From assembly GCA_964645005.1 (NCBI GenBank), contig CAZXYS010000013.1, forward strand, positions 1 to 64,000: DNA of 64,000 bases, in the 5' to 3' direction. This stretch comes from CAZXYS01 sp964645005. Its GTDB lineage: Bacteria; Bacteroidota; Ignavibacteria; Kapaibacteriales; UBA2268. The notes under the pieces were generated by a model. The model was not told where the DNA came from and did not search any database. It saw only the letters and a program-made list of their open reading frames with translations. Numbering within the stretch: the stretch's first letter is position 1; every line of letters starts with the position of its first letter. The translations under genes were made by a program, and so were the position numbers. This document shows, piece by piece, positions 52,452-61,561 of the stretch.

Positions 52452-52569
52452 TAAAGCAACCTACAAAGCATCTTTCCCATATCAACCTGTTGAAATTTTT
52501 ATAACAGCAGAGGATGAAGAAGGTCTTTGCGAACCGGCAGGCATCGAAATCTCAAGAACTAAATTATAA
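52452..52569 (+). pseudogene. C-terminal fragment of an unidentified protein
   Basis: An open stretch reads VKATYKASFPYQPVEIFITA, then EDEEGLCEPAGIEISRTKL-stop, with no start codon or ribosome binding site. The residue composition looks protein-like and it lies among other gene wrecks. No family recognised; low confidence. Confidence 0.3.
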
Positions 52570-52574
52570 TCCGT

Positions 52575-52703
52575 ATGAGATTATTAAAGACAATTTTACT
52601 GCTGCTTCTTATTGGGGCAGCAGTAATTTTCACTATTCAGAATATGGAAATAGTGAAACTCAGTTTTCTGAATTTTCCCCACTTCCTGCCTAAAACTCCG
52701 TAA
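52575..52703 (+). pseudogene. LapA/DUF1049-like membrane protein, truncated
   Basis: 42 residues: MRLLKTILLLLLIGAAVIFT, then IQNMEIVKLSFLNF. This is the first helix and the conserved QN.E.V.L.FL segment of LapA-domain (DUF1049) inner-membrane proteins, which normally continue into a second helix and a coiled coil. Here the frame ends in PHFLPKTP-stop. Probably a 3'-truncated remnant. Confidence 0.5.
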
Positions 52704-52933
52704 GTCGTTGAAAAACAGAGAAGCGCAGTGTAAAATAGGCACTACATTGCTTCTTATTTTATGATAATATTTTTTCTGTTTAAGCTATTTCGTAATGTTT
52801 GCTGTCTATTCCATTGCCCATGACCCGGTATATACCCTTGTGACTTGTTGGGTGGGGCATCGAAGTTATGCAATAACGCTTTCCAGTGCTCTTATCTATC
52901 AAAACGCTGCCTGGACGTGAACAAGGTCATTTC

Positions 52934-53336
52934 TTATTTGCTCCTCGGATAACTTCTTATATTGTATCGCCACTCGGCAGCTGCCGTATTCATAATAGAA
53001 TCATTGTTTACTTCTATTGACTGCTCTGTTCTTACAATCAGGTGATAGCATGAAGCAAGTCTATGATTTCTCCGGATAAGAGTGACAGCGCTGTTAATGT
53101 CCGACGCATTGTTTTCGGGACTTAATAGGTCAGGCGCAGTTAGTTTTGCATTGCTGCCATTATTAGTTCTAAGGAAGGTCCTGTCCAAAGTAAACACCCA
53201 TCCATCATACGCATCTACAAAATCAGAATCATTAATGTCATGTTTTAAATTTGGATCAATTTCCTTCCAACCTTTAGAGAAACAATTCACAATACAAAAT
53301 ATGATAAATAAAATAGTATATTGTTATAGTTTTCAT
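52934..53336 (-). pseudogene. Secreted BNR/FnIII-type protein, frameshifted remnant
   Basis: The open part (52934-53290) contains GWVFTLDRTFLRTNNGS, like the GW....G.ILRT.NGG unit of BNR/photosystem-stability-factor propellers. Then comes LLSPENNASDINSAVTLI..ASCYHLIV, like the SP.ng.......l.W......Y.lqv start of Bacteroidota FnIII modules. A start ATG at 53336 gives MKTITIY in another frame; a one-base indel would join it to ILFIIFCIVNCFSKGWKEI and make a signal peptide. The 403-base span is a multiple of three plus one. A much shortened, dead gene. Confidence 0.55.
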
Positions 53337-53535
53337 TTTTCTACTCCCCAAATTTTGACTTTTATAATATAGACACATCAATGACCAAAAAATCTCATTT
53401 TTTTTGAAATATTATTATTCCGGAATTGGAAAATAAAACGTTAGATGGGGATGGTATTTGGTTGCTGTTTCTGCAATAACATATATTTTAGAGCGTTATA
53501 ATGAAAATATTTGTTTAACCAAAAATAGTGATGCC

Positions 53536-53736
53536 ATGATAACAGAAAGTAATATAAGCGATTATATCTGCCCGGCATGCGGATATGCGAGAAATCCAAG
53601 AGTTATCGATACTGAAAAGGAATTGAAGGAAGTAAAAGAAGCCAAAGATATTCCGGATGATTGGATTTGCGATGGCTGCGGCATCGATAAGGAAGGTCTG
53701 ACCGAATTGAAAGTAGAATATAAGCAGGATGATTAA
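53536..53736 (+). CDS. Rubredoxin-like protein
   Basis: 66 residues from the ATG at 53536; in-frame codons upstream lack a good start. Two knuckles for an Fe(Cys)4 site are present: YICPACGYARNP (about 10-21) and DDWICDGCGIDK (about 46-57), the latter matching the DDW.CP.CG pattern of rubredoxins. It would be a one-electron carrier or a zinc-ribbon-like domain. The insertion between the knuckles (EKELKEVKEAKDIP) lacks the usual aromatic core, so redox function is not certain. Single gene. Confidence 0.75.
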   Translation: MITESNISDYICPACGYARNPRVIDTEKELKEVKEAKDIPDDWICDGCGIDKEGLTELKVEYKQDD

Positions 53737-53751
53737 AAAAGCAGATGAGGG

Positions 53752-53885
53752 CGTCTCAAAAGTTGTTTTTGTCTATCCTTCGACTCAGCTCAGTCTGACA
53801 AAAACAAGTGTTCATGGGAATGTCATAGTGAGCGGAGTCGAACTATGACTACAATTCCTTACTTTTAGGTCAGCCTCAGGAAGAT
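53752..53885. repeat. GAGG(C)TGCC/GTCTCAAAAG-type dispersed block
   Basis: GAGGGCGTCTCAAAAGTTG, CTATCCTTCGACTCAGCTCA, GTGAGCGGAGTCGAACTATG and GTCAGCCTCAGGAAG. It resembles the GAGGCTGCCTCATAAG block at 16590 and those at 38990 and 39132 and precedes a type B copy, as at 39132-39230. Confidence 0.5.
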
Positions 53886-53894
53886 AGAAAGACA

Positions 53895-53940
53895 TCAGAT
53901 TCCTCCCCTGCTAAAGCAGGATCTAAAGACATTCGCAAGA
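53895..53940. repeat. Dispersed repeat type B (inverted)
   Basis: CAGATTCCTCCCCTGCTAAA then GCAGGATCTAAAGACATTCG, reverse complement of the copies at 24351 and 39158. It ends 26 bases before folP. Confidence 0.8.
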
Positions 53941-53965
53941 ATTACACAAAAAAATTTAGGACGAT

Positions 53966-54763
53966 ATGGCAGAATTTCCGCAAATAATGGGCGTATTAAA
54001 CGTTACCCCCGATTCATTTTCCGACGGCGGGATGTTCGATACCGAAGAGAAAGCTATCGAACAGGGGTTGAAGCTGTGGCGCGACGGCGCTGATATCATC
54101 GATATCGGCGGGGAAAGCACCCGCCCCGGCGCAAAATACATAGAAGAAGCACTTGAGTTGAGAAGGACTCTCCCCGTCATCAAAGCTCTTAAAAGTAAAG
54201 CGCCGGATATGAGGATTTCTATCGATACGACGAAGTATGATGTGGCGAAGGCTGCACTGTCTGCCGGCGCCGGTATGATAAACGATATCAGCGGATTGAA
54301 TGTAAATCCTGATCTGGCTTCGCTCGCCGCAGAGTATGATGTCCCGATAATTCTTATGCATATACAGGGGGAACCCCGCAATATGCAGAAGGAACCCCAC
54401 TATGACAATGTTGTGGATGATATTTTCAATGAATTGAAAGAGAAGATCGAGATAGCCCGTACCATGGGCGCTAAAGAGATTTACGCCGATTTCGGCATTG
54501 GCTTCGGTAAAACTTATGAGCATAACATCGAGCTGCTTAAAAATATAGATAAGTTTCGGGAATTGAATGTGCCGCTGGTGCTGGGCATTTCCCGCAAGTC
54601 ATTTATGAAGAAGATGTTGAATATCGACGATCCGCAGGAAAGAGATATACCCACTGCACTTATTCATGCACTTCTGTTGAAATATAAAATCGACATTATT
54701 CGGGTTCACAATGTCGAAATGATAAATATGCTAAAAAATATTTTACATGCCTTAAGTGATTGA
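53966..54763 (+). CDS. folP: Dihydropteroate synthase
   Basis: 265 residues, complete. TIM-barrel pterin-binding enzyme: GVLNVTPDSFSDGG, IDIGGESTRPGA (pABA/diphosphate loop), MRISIDTTKYDVAKAAL, INDISGL, ILMHIQGEPRNMQ, YADFGIGFGKT, LGISRKSFM and the last-strand RVHNV. It condenses 6-hydroxymethyl-dihydropterin diphosphate with p-aminobenzoate in folate synthesis and is the target of sulfonamides. Preceded closely by an inverted repeat; no other folate genes nearby. Confidence 0.96.
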   Translation: MAEFPQIMGVLNVTPDSFSDGGMFDTEEKAIEQGLKLWRDGADIIDIGGESTRPGAKYIEEALELRRTLPVIKALKSKAPDMRISIDTTKYDVAKAALSAGAGMINDISGLNVNPDLASLAAEYDVPIILMHIQGEPRNMQKEPHYDNVVDDIFNELKEKIEIARTMGAKEIYADFGIGFGKTYEHNIELLKNIDKFRELNVPLVLGISRKSFMKKMLNIDDPQERDIPTALIHALLLKYKIDIIRVHNVEMINMLKNILHALSD

Positions 54764-54858
54764 ATACAATAAATATAATAAATATTTTTAATATACACTG
54801 TAAAAATTCCTGTGACGTTTTTGTAATTGATGTGTCATTATAGGTAAAGAGTGGACAA

Positions 54859-56004
54859 ATGTTCACTAAAAGTTTTAAAATAAATAGAGATAGGTTATAT
54901 AAAGTTATAACGAAAAGTAGTTTTTCGATAACCTTATTGTTCTTTGAAATTCTTATTTGGGTTTTAATACCGGGATGCTGCGATCCATGCAGCGGCACCG
55001 GCAGCGGTGATAATATTGCCAATGGCTCGATTTACTTCACCGCTGCGCCGCTTAACAGCGACACGCGAAGTATCTTCAAGATTGAGCCAGACGGCAGAGA
55101 ATTCAACGAAGTGCTGCCTAACAGCATAATTTACTCGCCGCCATCCGCTAACGGCTTGATTCTTTTTATGAGAGGGTCGCAAACTGCAGATGATACGCTC
55201 TTCATAAGGAATCTAAAAAATGGCGAAGAATTTAATCTTGAAGAGGGTGTTTTAGAAGATATCAGCTATCCTGTTCTCGCGAACTCGGGACAAAAAGTCG
55301 CCTTCGTCAAAGGCGGCACGGAACTCAGCTTCATCGACGAGCCAATGCAGGCTGTCATCAATGAAAGAAGGGTAACAGATAACCTTCTGAGAGAGTCACT
55401 GCCTGTGTTCTCGCCTGACGGCAACTGGCTTGCTTACGTCGAGGAAAGATACTGGAATCCTGAGCTGAGACTGACTTTCTACAATACTGTAAGCAAACAG
55501 AGCGAGTATCACAGGCTGCTGGGCAAAACCAAGAAAGATTTATCAGGCGAACTAACGCTGGACTGGTCGGAAGACAGCAGGGAAGTCGTCTTCTCGATAA
55601 CCACGGACTCGACTTCTGTTATCCATATTTATGATTTTCGAGATGATAAAGACAGGACATTCAGAGTCGATAAACTGGGCGCTTTTCAGCCGGATATCGC
55701 ACCGCTGCAGTATAACAGGGTGGCATTTACTTCAAGAGACGGTGAAATCTGGATTATGAAACCGGATACTAATAATCCGGAATTGAAGAAACTGACCACT
55801 AAGGAAGATGACGATGAGCTGAACGAGCGCCCCCATTGGTCGCCGAAAGAAAGGATGATACTATATCACAACGTACTTCCGTTGGAAGAAGGTGAATTCA
55901 AAGCGAGGCTCAAAGTTATAAACCTTGATGAGAATTTCAATTTCTTAAATTCAATTTTGTTAAGTAACAAAGTTTTCAAAGGCTTCTGGAAGAGAAAAAA
56001 TTAA
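54859..56004 (+). CDS. TolB/WD40-like beta-propeller lipoprotein
   Basis: 381 residues. A long N-region is followed by a hydrophobic segment ending VLIPGC (about Cys41, lipobox-like). The body has TolB-type propeller motifs: PVFSPDGNWLAYVEE, TLDWSEDSREVVFSI, RVAFTSRDGEIWIM and RPHWSPKERMILYHN. These proteins are periplasmic binding or scaffold components. It ends 30 bases before the ECF sigma gene on the same strand, so it probably heads the sigma/anti-sigma operon and may sense or report the same envelope signal. Confidence 0.8.
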   Translation: MFTKSFKINRDRLYKVITKSSFSITLLFFEILIWVLIPGCCDPCSGTGSGDNIANGSIYFTAAPLNSDTRSIFKIEPDGREFNEVLPNSIIYSPPSANGLILFMRGSQTADDTLFIRNLKNGEEFNLEEGVLEDISYPVLANSGQKVAFVKGGTELSFIDEPMQAVINERRVTDNLLRESLPVFSPDGNWLAYVEERYWNPELRLTFYNTVSKQSEYHRLLGKTKKDLSGELTLDWSEDSREVVFSITTDSTSVIHIYDFRDDKDRTFRVDKLGAFQPDIAPLQYNRVAFTSRDGEIWIMKPDTNNPELKKLTTKEDDDELNERPHWSPKERMILYHNVLPLEEGEFKARLKVINLDENFNFLNSILLSNKVFKGFWKRKN

Positions 56005-56034
56005 AGTAAGTAGTTACACATTTTTAGAATATTA

Positions 56035-56601
56035 ATGATTAAACCGTACGGTAAATATGAAGACAGTGAACTTTTCGCTGCATTAAAAGAGAAGAAAGCA
56101 ATCGCAGAAGCAGCTTTTGCTGAACTCTATTCCAGGCATTCTCAGCGAATATATGCCTACTGTCTGCGCGTAACCGGCAGCCCCGAAGACGCACGCGATA
56201 TATTTCAGGATACGTTCACAAAATTCTACCGGTCGGCGAATCATAAAGATATAGAAGTTGATAATGTACCGGCGTATTTGTTGACAATAGCGAGAAATCA
56301 TTGCATTAATTACAAAAGGAACAGGAAGATAATTTTCAATTTCGATGATTATAATTTCTCGACAAATGACACCGGCTACGAGCAAAAGGAATTACTCGAG
56401 CTTGTGGGCAGAGCCCTCGACACGCTTGACTTTGAATACCGCGAGACTTTCGTTCTCAGACAATATCACGGCTTATCATACAAAGAGATCTCGAAGATAA
56501 CCGGCGATTCGATTGCAGCGATAAAGAACAGGGTCTGGCGCGCAAAAGAGAAAATTAAACAAGTTTTAGAACCATATTTGGAAGATTTGTCAAATATTTA
56601 A
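56035..56601 (+). CDS. ECF RNA polymerase sigma factor (module 2)
   Basis: 188 residues: sigma region 2 (AFAELYSRHSQRIYAYCLRV, PEDARDIFQDTFTKFYRSAN) and region 4 (TLDFEYRETFVLRQYHGLSY, IAAIKNRVWRAKEKIKQ). Closely similar along its whole length to the sigma factor at 36996-37559, sharing RIYAYC, a CIN/CVN-KR linker and EPYLEDLS at the end. The gene for its presumed anti-sigma follows by 16 bases. It would be released when the anti-sigma is inactivated. Confidence 0.93.
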   Translation: MIKPYGKYEDSELFAALKEKKAIAEAAFAELYSRHSQRIYAYCLRVTGSPEDARDIFQDTFTKFYRSANHKDIEVDNVPAYLLTIARNHCINYKRNRKIIFNFDDYNFSTNDTGYEQKELLELVGRALDTLDFEYRETFVLRQYHGLSYKEISKITGDSIAAIKNRVWRAKEKIKQVLEPYLEDLSNI

Positions 56602-56617
56602 AAAGAGAGTATCAAAA

Positions 56618-58000
56618 ATGTCATACTCAAAATTAATTCACGAATATCTGGACGGCGATCTGAACGAATCGCAAAAGGAGGCGCTCTTCACAGAGCTTGC
56701 CGGATCGGAGGAAATACGCTCCGAGTTCGATAAGCAGGTAAACCTCCATACCATCACGCGAACGGACATGAGCACGATAACGCCGCCGATGGAAACGACC
56801 AACTCGCTTTTTGCAGCGCTTGGATTTTCGATTCCGTCCGAGAGATATATAAATCAGCTATCCGGAAGCAAGGGTGGTAACGGCATCGCCTATACCATGA
56901 AGCGCTTCTGGGGGTGGTATCTATCGGTGATAACGGCTGCGATAGTGGCTTCATCACTAACCGCCGTATTATTCATATTCAACGGCGGCAGCATTTTCGA
57001 CTCTGATGAAGTTGCTTCCGTAAGGTCTGGCTCTTCCGGCAATGCTAATATTCCTGTGATGAGTTCGATAGAAAATGACGATGAGAACACACAGGAAGCT
57101 GAAAGCTCAGACGTTCTGGCGCAAAGTTCCGGCTCTGAAAGCGGCAATAATCAGAGCAGTTTTGCTGCATTCAGCAATCGTAATTCCGGCAATAGCGGAA
57201 ATACGGGCAATGCATCAGGTGTTAACAGCAGCGGCAGTGGAAGTGATGGTACAATTGCCGCAAATGCGAATAATTCGGCTCAAAATGACAGAACTGATCG
57301 CGCTGGTATTGCAAATGCACAGTTAGATGATTATATCGCAATGAATGGCAGATCTTCCGGCGCTTATAATGCTTCATCCAACAGCGATATCAGAAATACC
57401 GGCGTTGCGGATATTCCGAATATTTCCGGCAATATGACGACACTGTATATTCCGTTAAGCAATAACATAGATATCTCGCAATTCGGCGACATGCCCGATC
57501 AGACAAAGTGGACAGTCGAATTCCGCAGGATCAGCAATATTGAGTATGACAACTATGGTTTTACAGGCGAAGAATCGCAAAAGATAAATAATTATTATCT
57601 GGCGGTCATGTACAAGCCGCATCACAAGCATGCTGTCGGCTTGGAAATCGGACGCCAGCCATTCCCGATGAAATACGAATGGAACCAGAAAGGTAAACCA
57701 ACTATTGAAGTAATTAATCCTTCATTTTTCTGGGCAGGATTGAGCTACAGATTCTCAGCAAATGAATTGACACCCTTCCCGAATATCGCCTATCCCTTCG
57801 CCAAGGTCTATACCGGCTGGGCATCCACCGTTGGACCTATGCTGGGCGGCGAAACCGGATTAATAGTTAGATTCCATAACAACTTTGGTTTAACATTCGC
57901 CCTTGAAGGTAACGCACTCTATTATCGCGTAGGTGATGAAATTCTTGTGTCGGACAAACTTGGATACTCTATAGGATTCAATTACAATTTCGATCTTTAG
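56618..58000 (+). CDS. Anti-sigma factor fused to a predicted outer-membrane beta-barrel (module 2)
   Basis: 460 residues, same architecture as 35696-36961. A helical anti-sigma N-terminus (YSKLIHEYLDGDLNESQKEA, LFTELAGSEEIRSEF) is followed by one transmembrane helix at about 103-125 (WYLSVITAAIVASSLTAVLF). A very long Asn/Ser/Gly linker spans about 130-280. The C-terminal ~170 residues form beta-strands (WTVEFRRISNIEYDNYGF, PSFFWAGLSYRFSA, NNFGLTFALEGNALYYRV) ending YSIGFNYNFDL. The linker is long enough to span the periplasm. It is preceded by AAAAGAGAG and coupled to the sigma gene. Confidence 0.87.
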   Translation: MSYSKLIHEYLDGDLNESQKEALFTELAGSEEIRSEFDKQVNLHTITRTDMSTITPPMETTNSLFAALGFSIPSERYINQLSGSKGGNGIAYTMKRFWGWYLSVITAAIVASSLTAVLFIFNGGSIFDSDEVASVRSGSSGNANIPVMSSIENDDENTQEAESSDVLAQSSGSESGNNQSSFAAFSNRNSGNSGNTGNASGVNSSGSGSDGTIAANANNSAQNDRTDRAGIANAQLDDYIAMNGRSSGAYNASSNSDIRNTGVADIPNISGNMTTLYIPLSNNIDISQFGDMPDQTKWTVEFRRISNIEYDNYGFTGEESQKINNYYLAVMYKPHHKHAVGLEIGRQPFPMKYEWNQKGKPTIEVINPSFFWAGLSYRFSANELTPFPNIAYPFAKVYTGWASTVGPMLGGETGLIVRFHNNFGLTFALEGNALYYRVGDEILVSDKLGYSIGFNYNFDL

Positions 58001-58030
58001 TTCAAAGAACAAGAACATAGCAGTTGTTTA

Positions 58031-58744
58031 ATGAGGGGTGATATAATTTATACGGTCATTGCCGCTGTTGCTATAACAATAGGAACAGCGGCTTGTTGTG
58101 AATGCATACCCAAACTGGATACCGACAGGAAAGTAGATCCACAAACAGCCGCCAATGTACTGTTCGTTCATGCCCTTCCCGGTGTAGGAAAGATCAATGC
58201 CGAATCGGATATTAAGACCGTAAAAGGGCTCGAATACCGCATTCCGCCGTTCAAATATGAAAAAATTGGCTCGGGCATGAACAGTATAAGATATATTGAA
58301 GCCGAGCAAAATTTTACCCTTTTTAATATGCCACTGAAATTAAAAAAGAGCCGCTACTACACTTTCATAGGCTATGGTTCGGAAAGCAGAGCCAATGCAC
58401 TGGTATTGAACGATAGTATTCCAAATTATGATCCGAATAAAACTTATATACGATTTGTTAACGTTGCCTATGATTCTCCTGAAATCGATTTTCATATTTT
58501 CAACAATGAAATTGATAACACCATTACCATACCATTCGAGCAATTCACACACTTTACTGAAGTCAATCCGGGTGAATACAGCATCGAAATTAAAGAAAAT
58601 AAGGTTACCCATTTGACTGATAATAAAGAACTGCAAACCGGAGAGATAAATACAATTCTCCTTAGAGGCTGCTTTAACGGCGGTAATGATATTTCAATTG
58701 ATATGCAATTCATAGATATTTCATTCGAGGAAGACCCTTTCTAA
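58031..58744 (+). CDS. DUF4397-domain lipoprotein
   Basis: 237 residues. A signal peptide ends TAACC (Cys22 or 23, lipobox-like). A DUF4397-type beta-sandwich follows, recognised from ANVLFVHALPGVG, SRYYTFIGYGSESR, and a second unit TYIRFVNVAYDSPEIDFHIF with FTEVNPGEYSIEIK. DUF4397 proteins are extracytoplasmic; their ligand is unknown. It begins 30 bases after the anti-sigma gene and looks like the last gene of that operon. It could be a target or a sensor component of the sigma module. Confidence 0.82.
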   Translation: MRGDIIYTVIAAVAITIGTAACCECIPKLDTDRKVDPQTAANVLFVHALPGVGKINAESDIKTVKGLEYRIPPFKYEKIGSGMNSIRYIEAEQNFTLFNMPLKLKKSRYYTFIGYGSESRANALVLNDSIPNYDPNKTYIRFVNVAYDSPEIDFHIFNNEIDNTITIPFEQFTHFTEVNPGEYSIEIKENKVTHLTDNKELQTGEINTILLRGCFNGGNDISIDMQFIDISFEEDPF

Positions 58745-58909
58745 AGCGTTGATAGTTTAATCCTAATCCTACCCAAAATTCACACATTCTTAAAAGCAAA
58801 TAGCTGCTGATAGCATCCATCTCGATTATTAAAATACGATAAAATTAGTCTTATTTCGTTTTACTAATAAAATTGTTAATTGAGTATAAAATAGAGGCAG
58901 AAGAAATCG

Positions 58910-60196
58910 ATGCAGTTAAGCAAACCAAGAGTAGTCATAGTAGGAGCTGGCTTTGGCGGATTAAGAGCTGCCAAAAAATTGGGTAATGCACTTGTAGATG
59001 TGATATTAATAGACAGAAATAATCATCATCTCTTCCAGCCATTGCTCTATCAGGTTGCCGCATCTGCTCTTTCACCCGGAGATATTGCATCACCAATCAG
59101 AACTATTACACGCTCTCTGAAGAATGTCCAGGTAATTATGAACGAAGCCAAAGCTATTGATCGGGAAAATAGAAGGGTAATCCTGGAAGACGGCGAGGTC
59201 AGTTATGATTACCTGATATTAGCTCCCGGAGCCAAGCATTCGTATTTCGGCAATGACCAATGGGCTGAATATGCACCCGGATTAAAGACTCTCAGCGATG
59301 CATTGGATATTCGCGAACAAATATTGATTTCCTTCGAAAAAGCGGAAAGGCTTTACGGCACGCGGGAAGCAGAAAAATATCTAACTTTCGTGGTCGTTGG
59401 CGGTGGACCCACTGGTGTGGAAATGGCTGGTGCCATTGCTGAGATTGGAAGAAAAACAATGATTCCTGACTTCCCTCTCCTAAAACCGGAAGATATCAGT
59501 GTAATACTCGTAGAAGCCGTAGATAAAGTGCTTATGCCTTATCCTGAAGAATTGTCGAATTATTCCGTAAAGGCACTCGAAGATCTGGGCGTAGAAGTTC
59601 AACTGGGTAATCCTGTAACAAATATCACCGAAGATGGCGTCGAAACCAGAAATGAATTCATTGAAACCAAGAATATTTTCTGGGCTGCGGGCAATGAAGC
59701 TTCGCCAATTCTAAAAACATTAAATACGCAGCTTGATAAAGCCGGTAGAGTTATCGTCAACAGAGATTGCTCAATACCTGAAGACCCGAATATCTTTGTC
59801 ATTGGCGATGCTGCAGCACACTATGACGATAACGGCAATTTACTGCCCGGTGTTGCTCCGGCAGCAATGCAGCAGGGAAAATATGCCGCGAAAATTATCA
59901 AGGATAAAGTCGCGGCTCCCAAAAGACCACCTTTCAAATATGTGGATAAAGGCAGTATGGCAACAATTGGGCGAGCCAAAGCAGTTGCATATACGGGATC
60001 GATCAAGCTTAAAGGATTCTTAGCCTGGTTGTTCTGGGCAGTCATTCATATTTTCGAATTGATCGATTTCAGGAACAGGTTAAGCGTTATGATCGAGTGG
60101 TTCTGGTATTATCTGGCATACAAACCGGGTGCACACCTTATCGTTCGCAAAAATAAAAAAGAAGAAAAAGATAAGAAAGAAAAGATAAAAGTCTGA
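58910..60196 (+). CDS. ndh: Type II NADH:quinone oxidoreductase (NDH-2)
   Basis: 428 residues. FAD-binding GAGFGGLRAAKKL (about 12-24), the NDH-2 quinone-site segment NHHLFQPLLYQVA, FVVVGGGPTGVEMAGAIAEI for NADH binding, IFVIGDAA and VAPAAMQQGKYAA are all present. The C-terminal region (WLFWAVIHIFELIDFRNRLS) provides amphipathic and hydrophobic membrane anchoring, and a Lys/Glu tail ends the protein. It oxidises NADH and reduces quinone without pumping protons. Preceded by a purine-rich AGAGGCAGAAG leader. Confidence 0.93.
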   Translation: MQLSKPRVVIVGAGFGGLRAAKKLGNALVDVILIDRNNHHLFQPLLYQVAASALSPGDIASPIRTITRSLKNVQVIMNEAKAIDRENRRVILEDGEVSYDYLILAPGAKHSYFGNDQWAEYAPGLKTLSDALDIREQILISFEKAERLYGTREAEKYLTFVVVGGGPTGVEMAGAIAEIGRKTMIPDFPLLKPEDISVILVEAVDKVLMPYPEELSNYSVKALEDLGVEVQLGNPVTNITEDGVETRNEFIETKNIFWAAGNEASPILKTLNTQLDKAGRVIVNRDCSIPEDPNIFVIGDAAAHYDDNGNLLPGVAPAAMQQGKYAAKIIKDKVAAPKRPPFKYVDKGSMATIGRAKAVAYTGSIKLKGFLAWLFWAVIHIFELIDFRNRLSVMIEWFWYYLAYKPGAHLIVRKNKKEEKDKKEKIKV

Positions 60197-60319
60197 TTTG
60201 TCAACAAGTTCAATATATTTATAGCAAATATCTCTCCATTAAAATTTCATAATATATTTGTTCTCATCAATTATTTTATTATCTTTTAGAAAAATTATGA
60301 ATATAATTAAAAGATTGTA

Positions 60320-61543
60320 ATGAAAAAACTTCTTCTAATTTGTTTTTTACTATTAAATTTCCACAATCTGCGTGCTGATATTAAAGTCACAATGTCACCT
60401 GATTCCTCACAAACACTCTCTGCCTGCCCAGGGGATTTGGAGCATGAATTTCTAAAAATAAATATCGAGAATGTCAGTGACAGCACTTATATATTGAAAA
60501 CCATTAGATTTACAAATGTTGGCACTGCTCACACACAGCACATAGAAAATGGGATACTCTCATCTTCGGGGAATACCATTTCTTCAGGGACTATCACAGG
60601 TCCTCATATAACTTTTGAAAAGCTGAACATTGATATGATCTCCGGCAGCAGCGTTTCCTACAGCCTTACAGCGGATATTAAAAAGGAAGCTTCACGAGGG
60701 ATGTTTTATTTTCATATCACTAAAAATGATGATGTCTTTGCTCTTCTTCCTGATACGAATATTCCCGTGAAAATCACTAATGAACTGCCCGTAAAAGGTG
60801 CTCCGACATTTATTATCCGCGACTTGATTTTTTCGCTCGCGGAGGATAGTCCTACCGGTGGCATTGTTGATAAATATGAAAACTTCTTGTTCTTGAAATT
60901 AAAAGCCGAAGCCGTATGCAGCGATATCTTTCTTGATACACTGATTTTTACAGGCAAAACAAATAACACGGATCGATATATTGAAAAAATCACGCTCAGA
61001 GACGAAAATAATATAATCGGCATCAATGACAGGCAGCCTTTCAGGAATAAAAGAGCCGAAGTAAAAATTGACACAGGAATTTTCATTCCCGCAGACAGCT
61101 TCAAAATGATCTCTATGTATATCGACCTGAGAGATCATGCTCCTCGAGGTCCGGAATTGTGCATAGGGCTTGATAAGCCTGAAGATGTCAAATTGCGCAC
61201 AGAAGATACACGGGTTATACTTAATACGGATGGTGAAGATAAACTTCGAAATTGCTTCATTATTAATTCCGTGGAACATTTTTCTGTTAAGGAAACAGGA
61301 GTATATCCACAACCAGTCAGCGATTATTTAACTGTTAAATTCGAATTGAAAATACCGGGAGGAATAAGTTTCGAAATACTTGATATTTATGGAAATAACA
61401 GGATAAATATTTCAAATGAATACTATACCCAGGGAATAAACAGTAAGATCCTGGATGTTTCTCTTTTAAGTAGTGGTATTTACATCCTGAAAATAATTGC
61501 AAACAAGGATATTCGTTCAAAAAAGATATTAATTATGAAGTAA
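60320..61543 (+). CDS. T9SS-secreted protein with type A sorting domain
   Basis: 407 residues. A Sec signal peptide (LLLICFLLLNFHNLRA) is followed by ~300 residues of beta-rich, Ig-like sequence with no recognised enzymatic motif. The last ~80 residues are a type A C-terminal sorting domain: GVYPQPVSDYLTV, FEILDIYGN, LDVSLLSSGIYILKI and a final KKILIMK. This exports the protein through the type IX system, a hallmark of Bacteroidota and relatives. Cell-surface or secreted; function unknown. Ogg2 follows 18 bases downstream, possibly co-transcribed. Confidence 0.87.
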   Translation: MKKLLLICFLLLNFHNLRADIKVTMSPDSSQTLSACPGDLEHEFLKINIENVSDSTYILKTIRFTNVGTAHTQHIENGILSSSGNTISSGTITGPHITFEKLNIDMISGSSVSYSLTADIKKEASRGMFYFHITKNDDVFALLPDTNIPVKITNELPVKGAPTFIIRDLIFSLAEDSPTGGIVDKYENFLFLKLKAEAVCSDIFLDTLIFTGKTNNTDRYIEKITLRDENNIIGINDRQPFRNKRAEVKIDTGIFIPADSFKMISMYIDLRDHAPRGPELCIGLDKPEDVKLRTEDTRVILNTDGEDKLRNCFIINSVEHFSVKETGVYPQPVSDYLTVKFELKIPGGISFEILDIYGNNRINISNEYYTQGINSKILDVSLLSSGIYILKIIANKDIRSKKILIMK

Positions 61544-61561
61544 ACTATTAATTTTAAAAAG

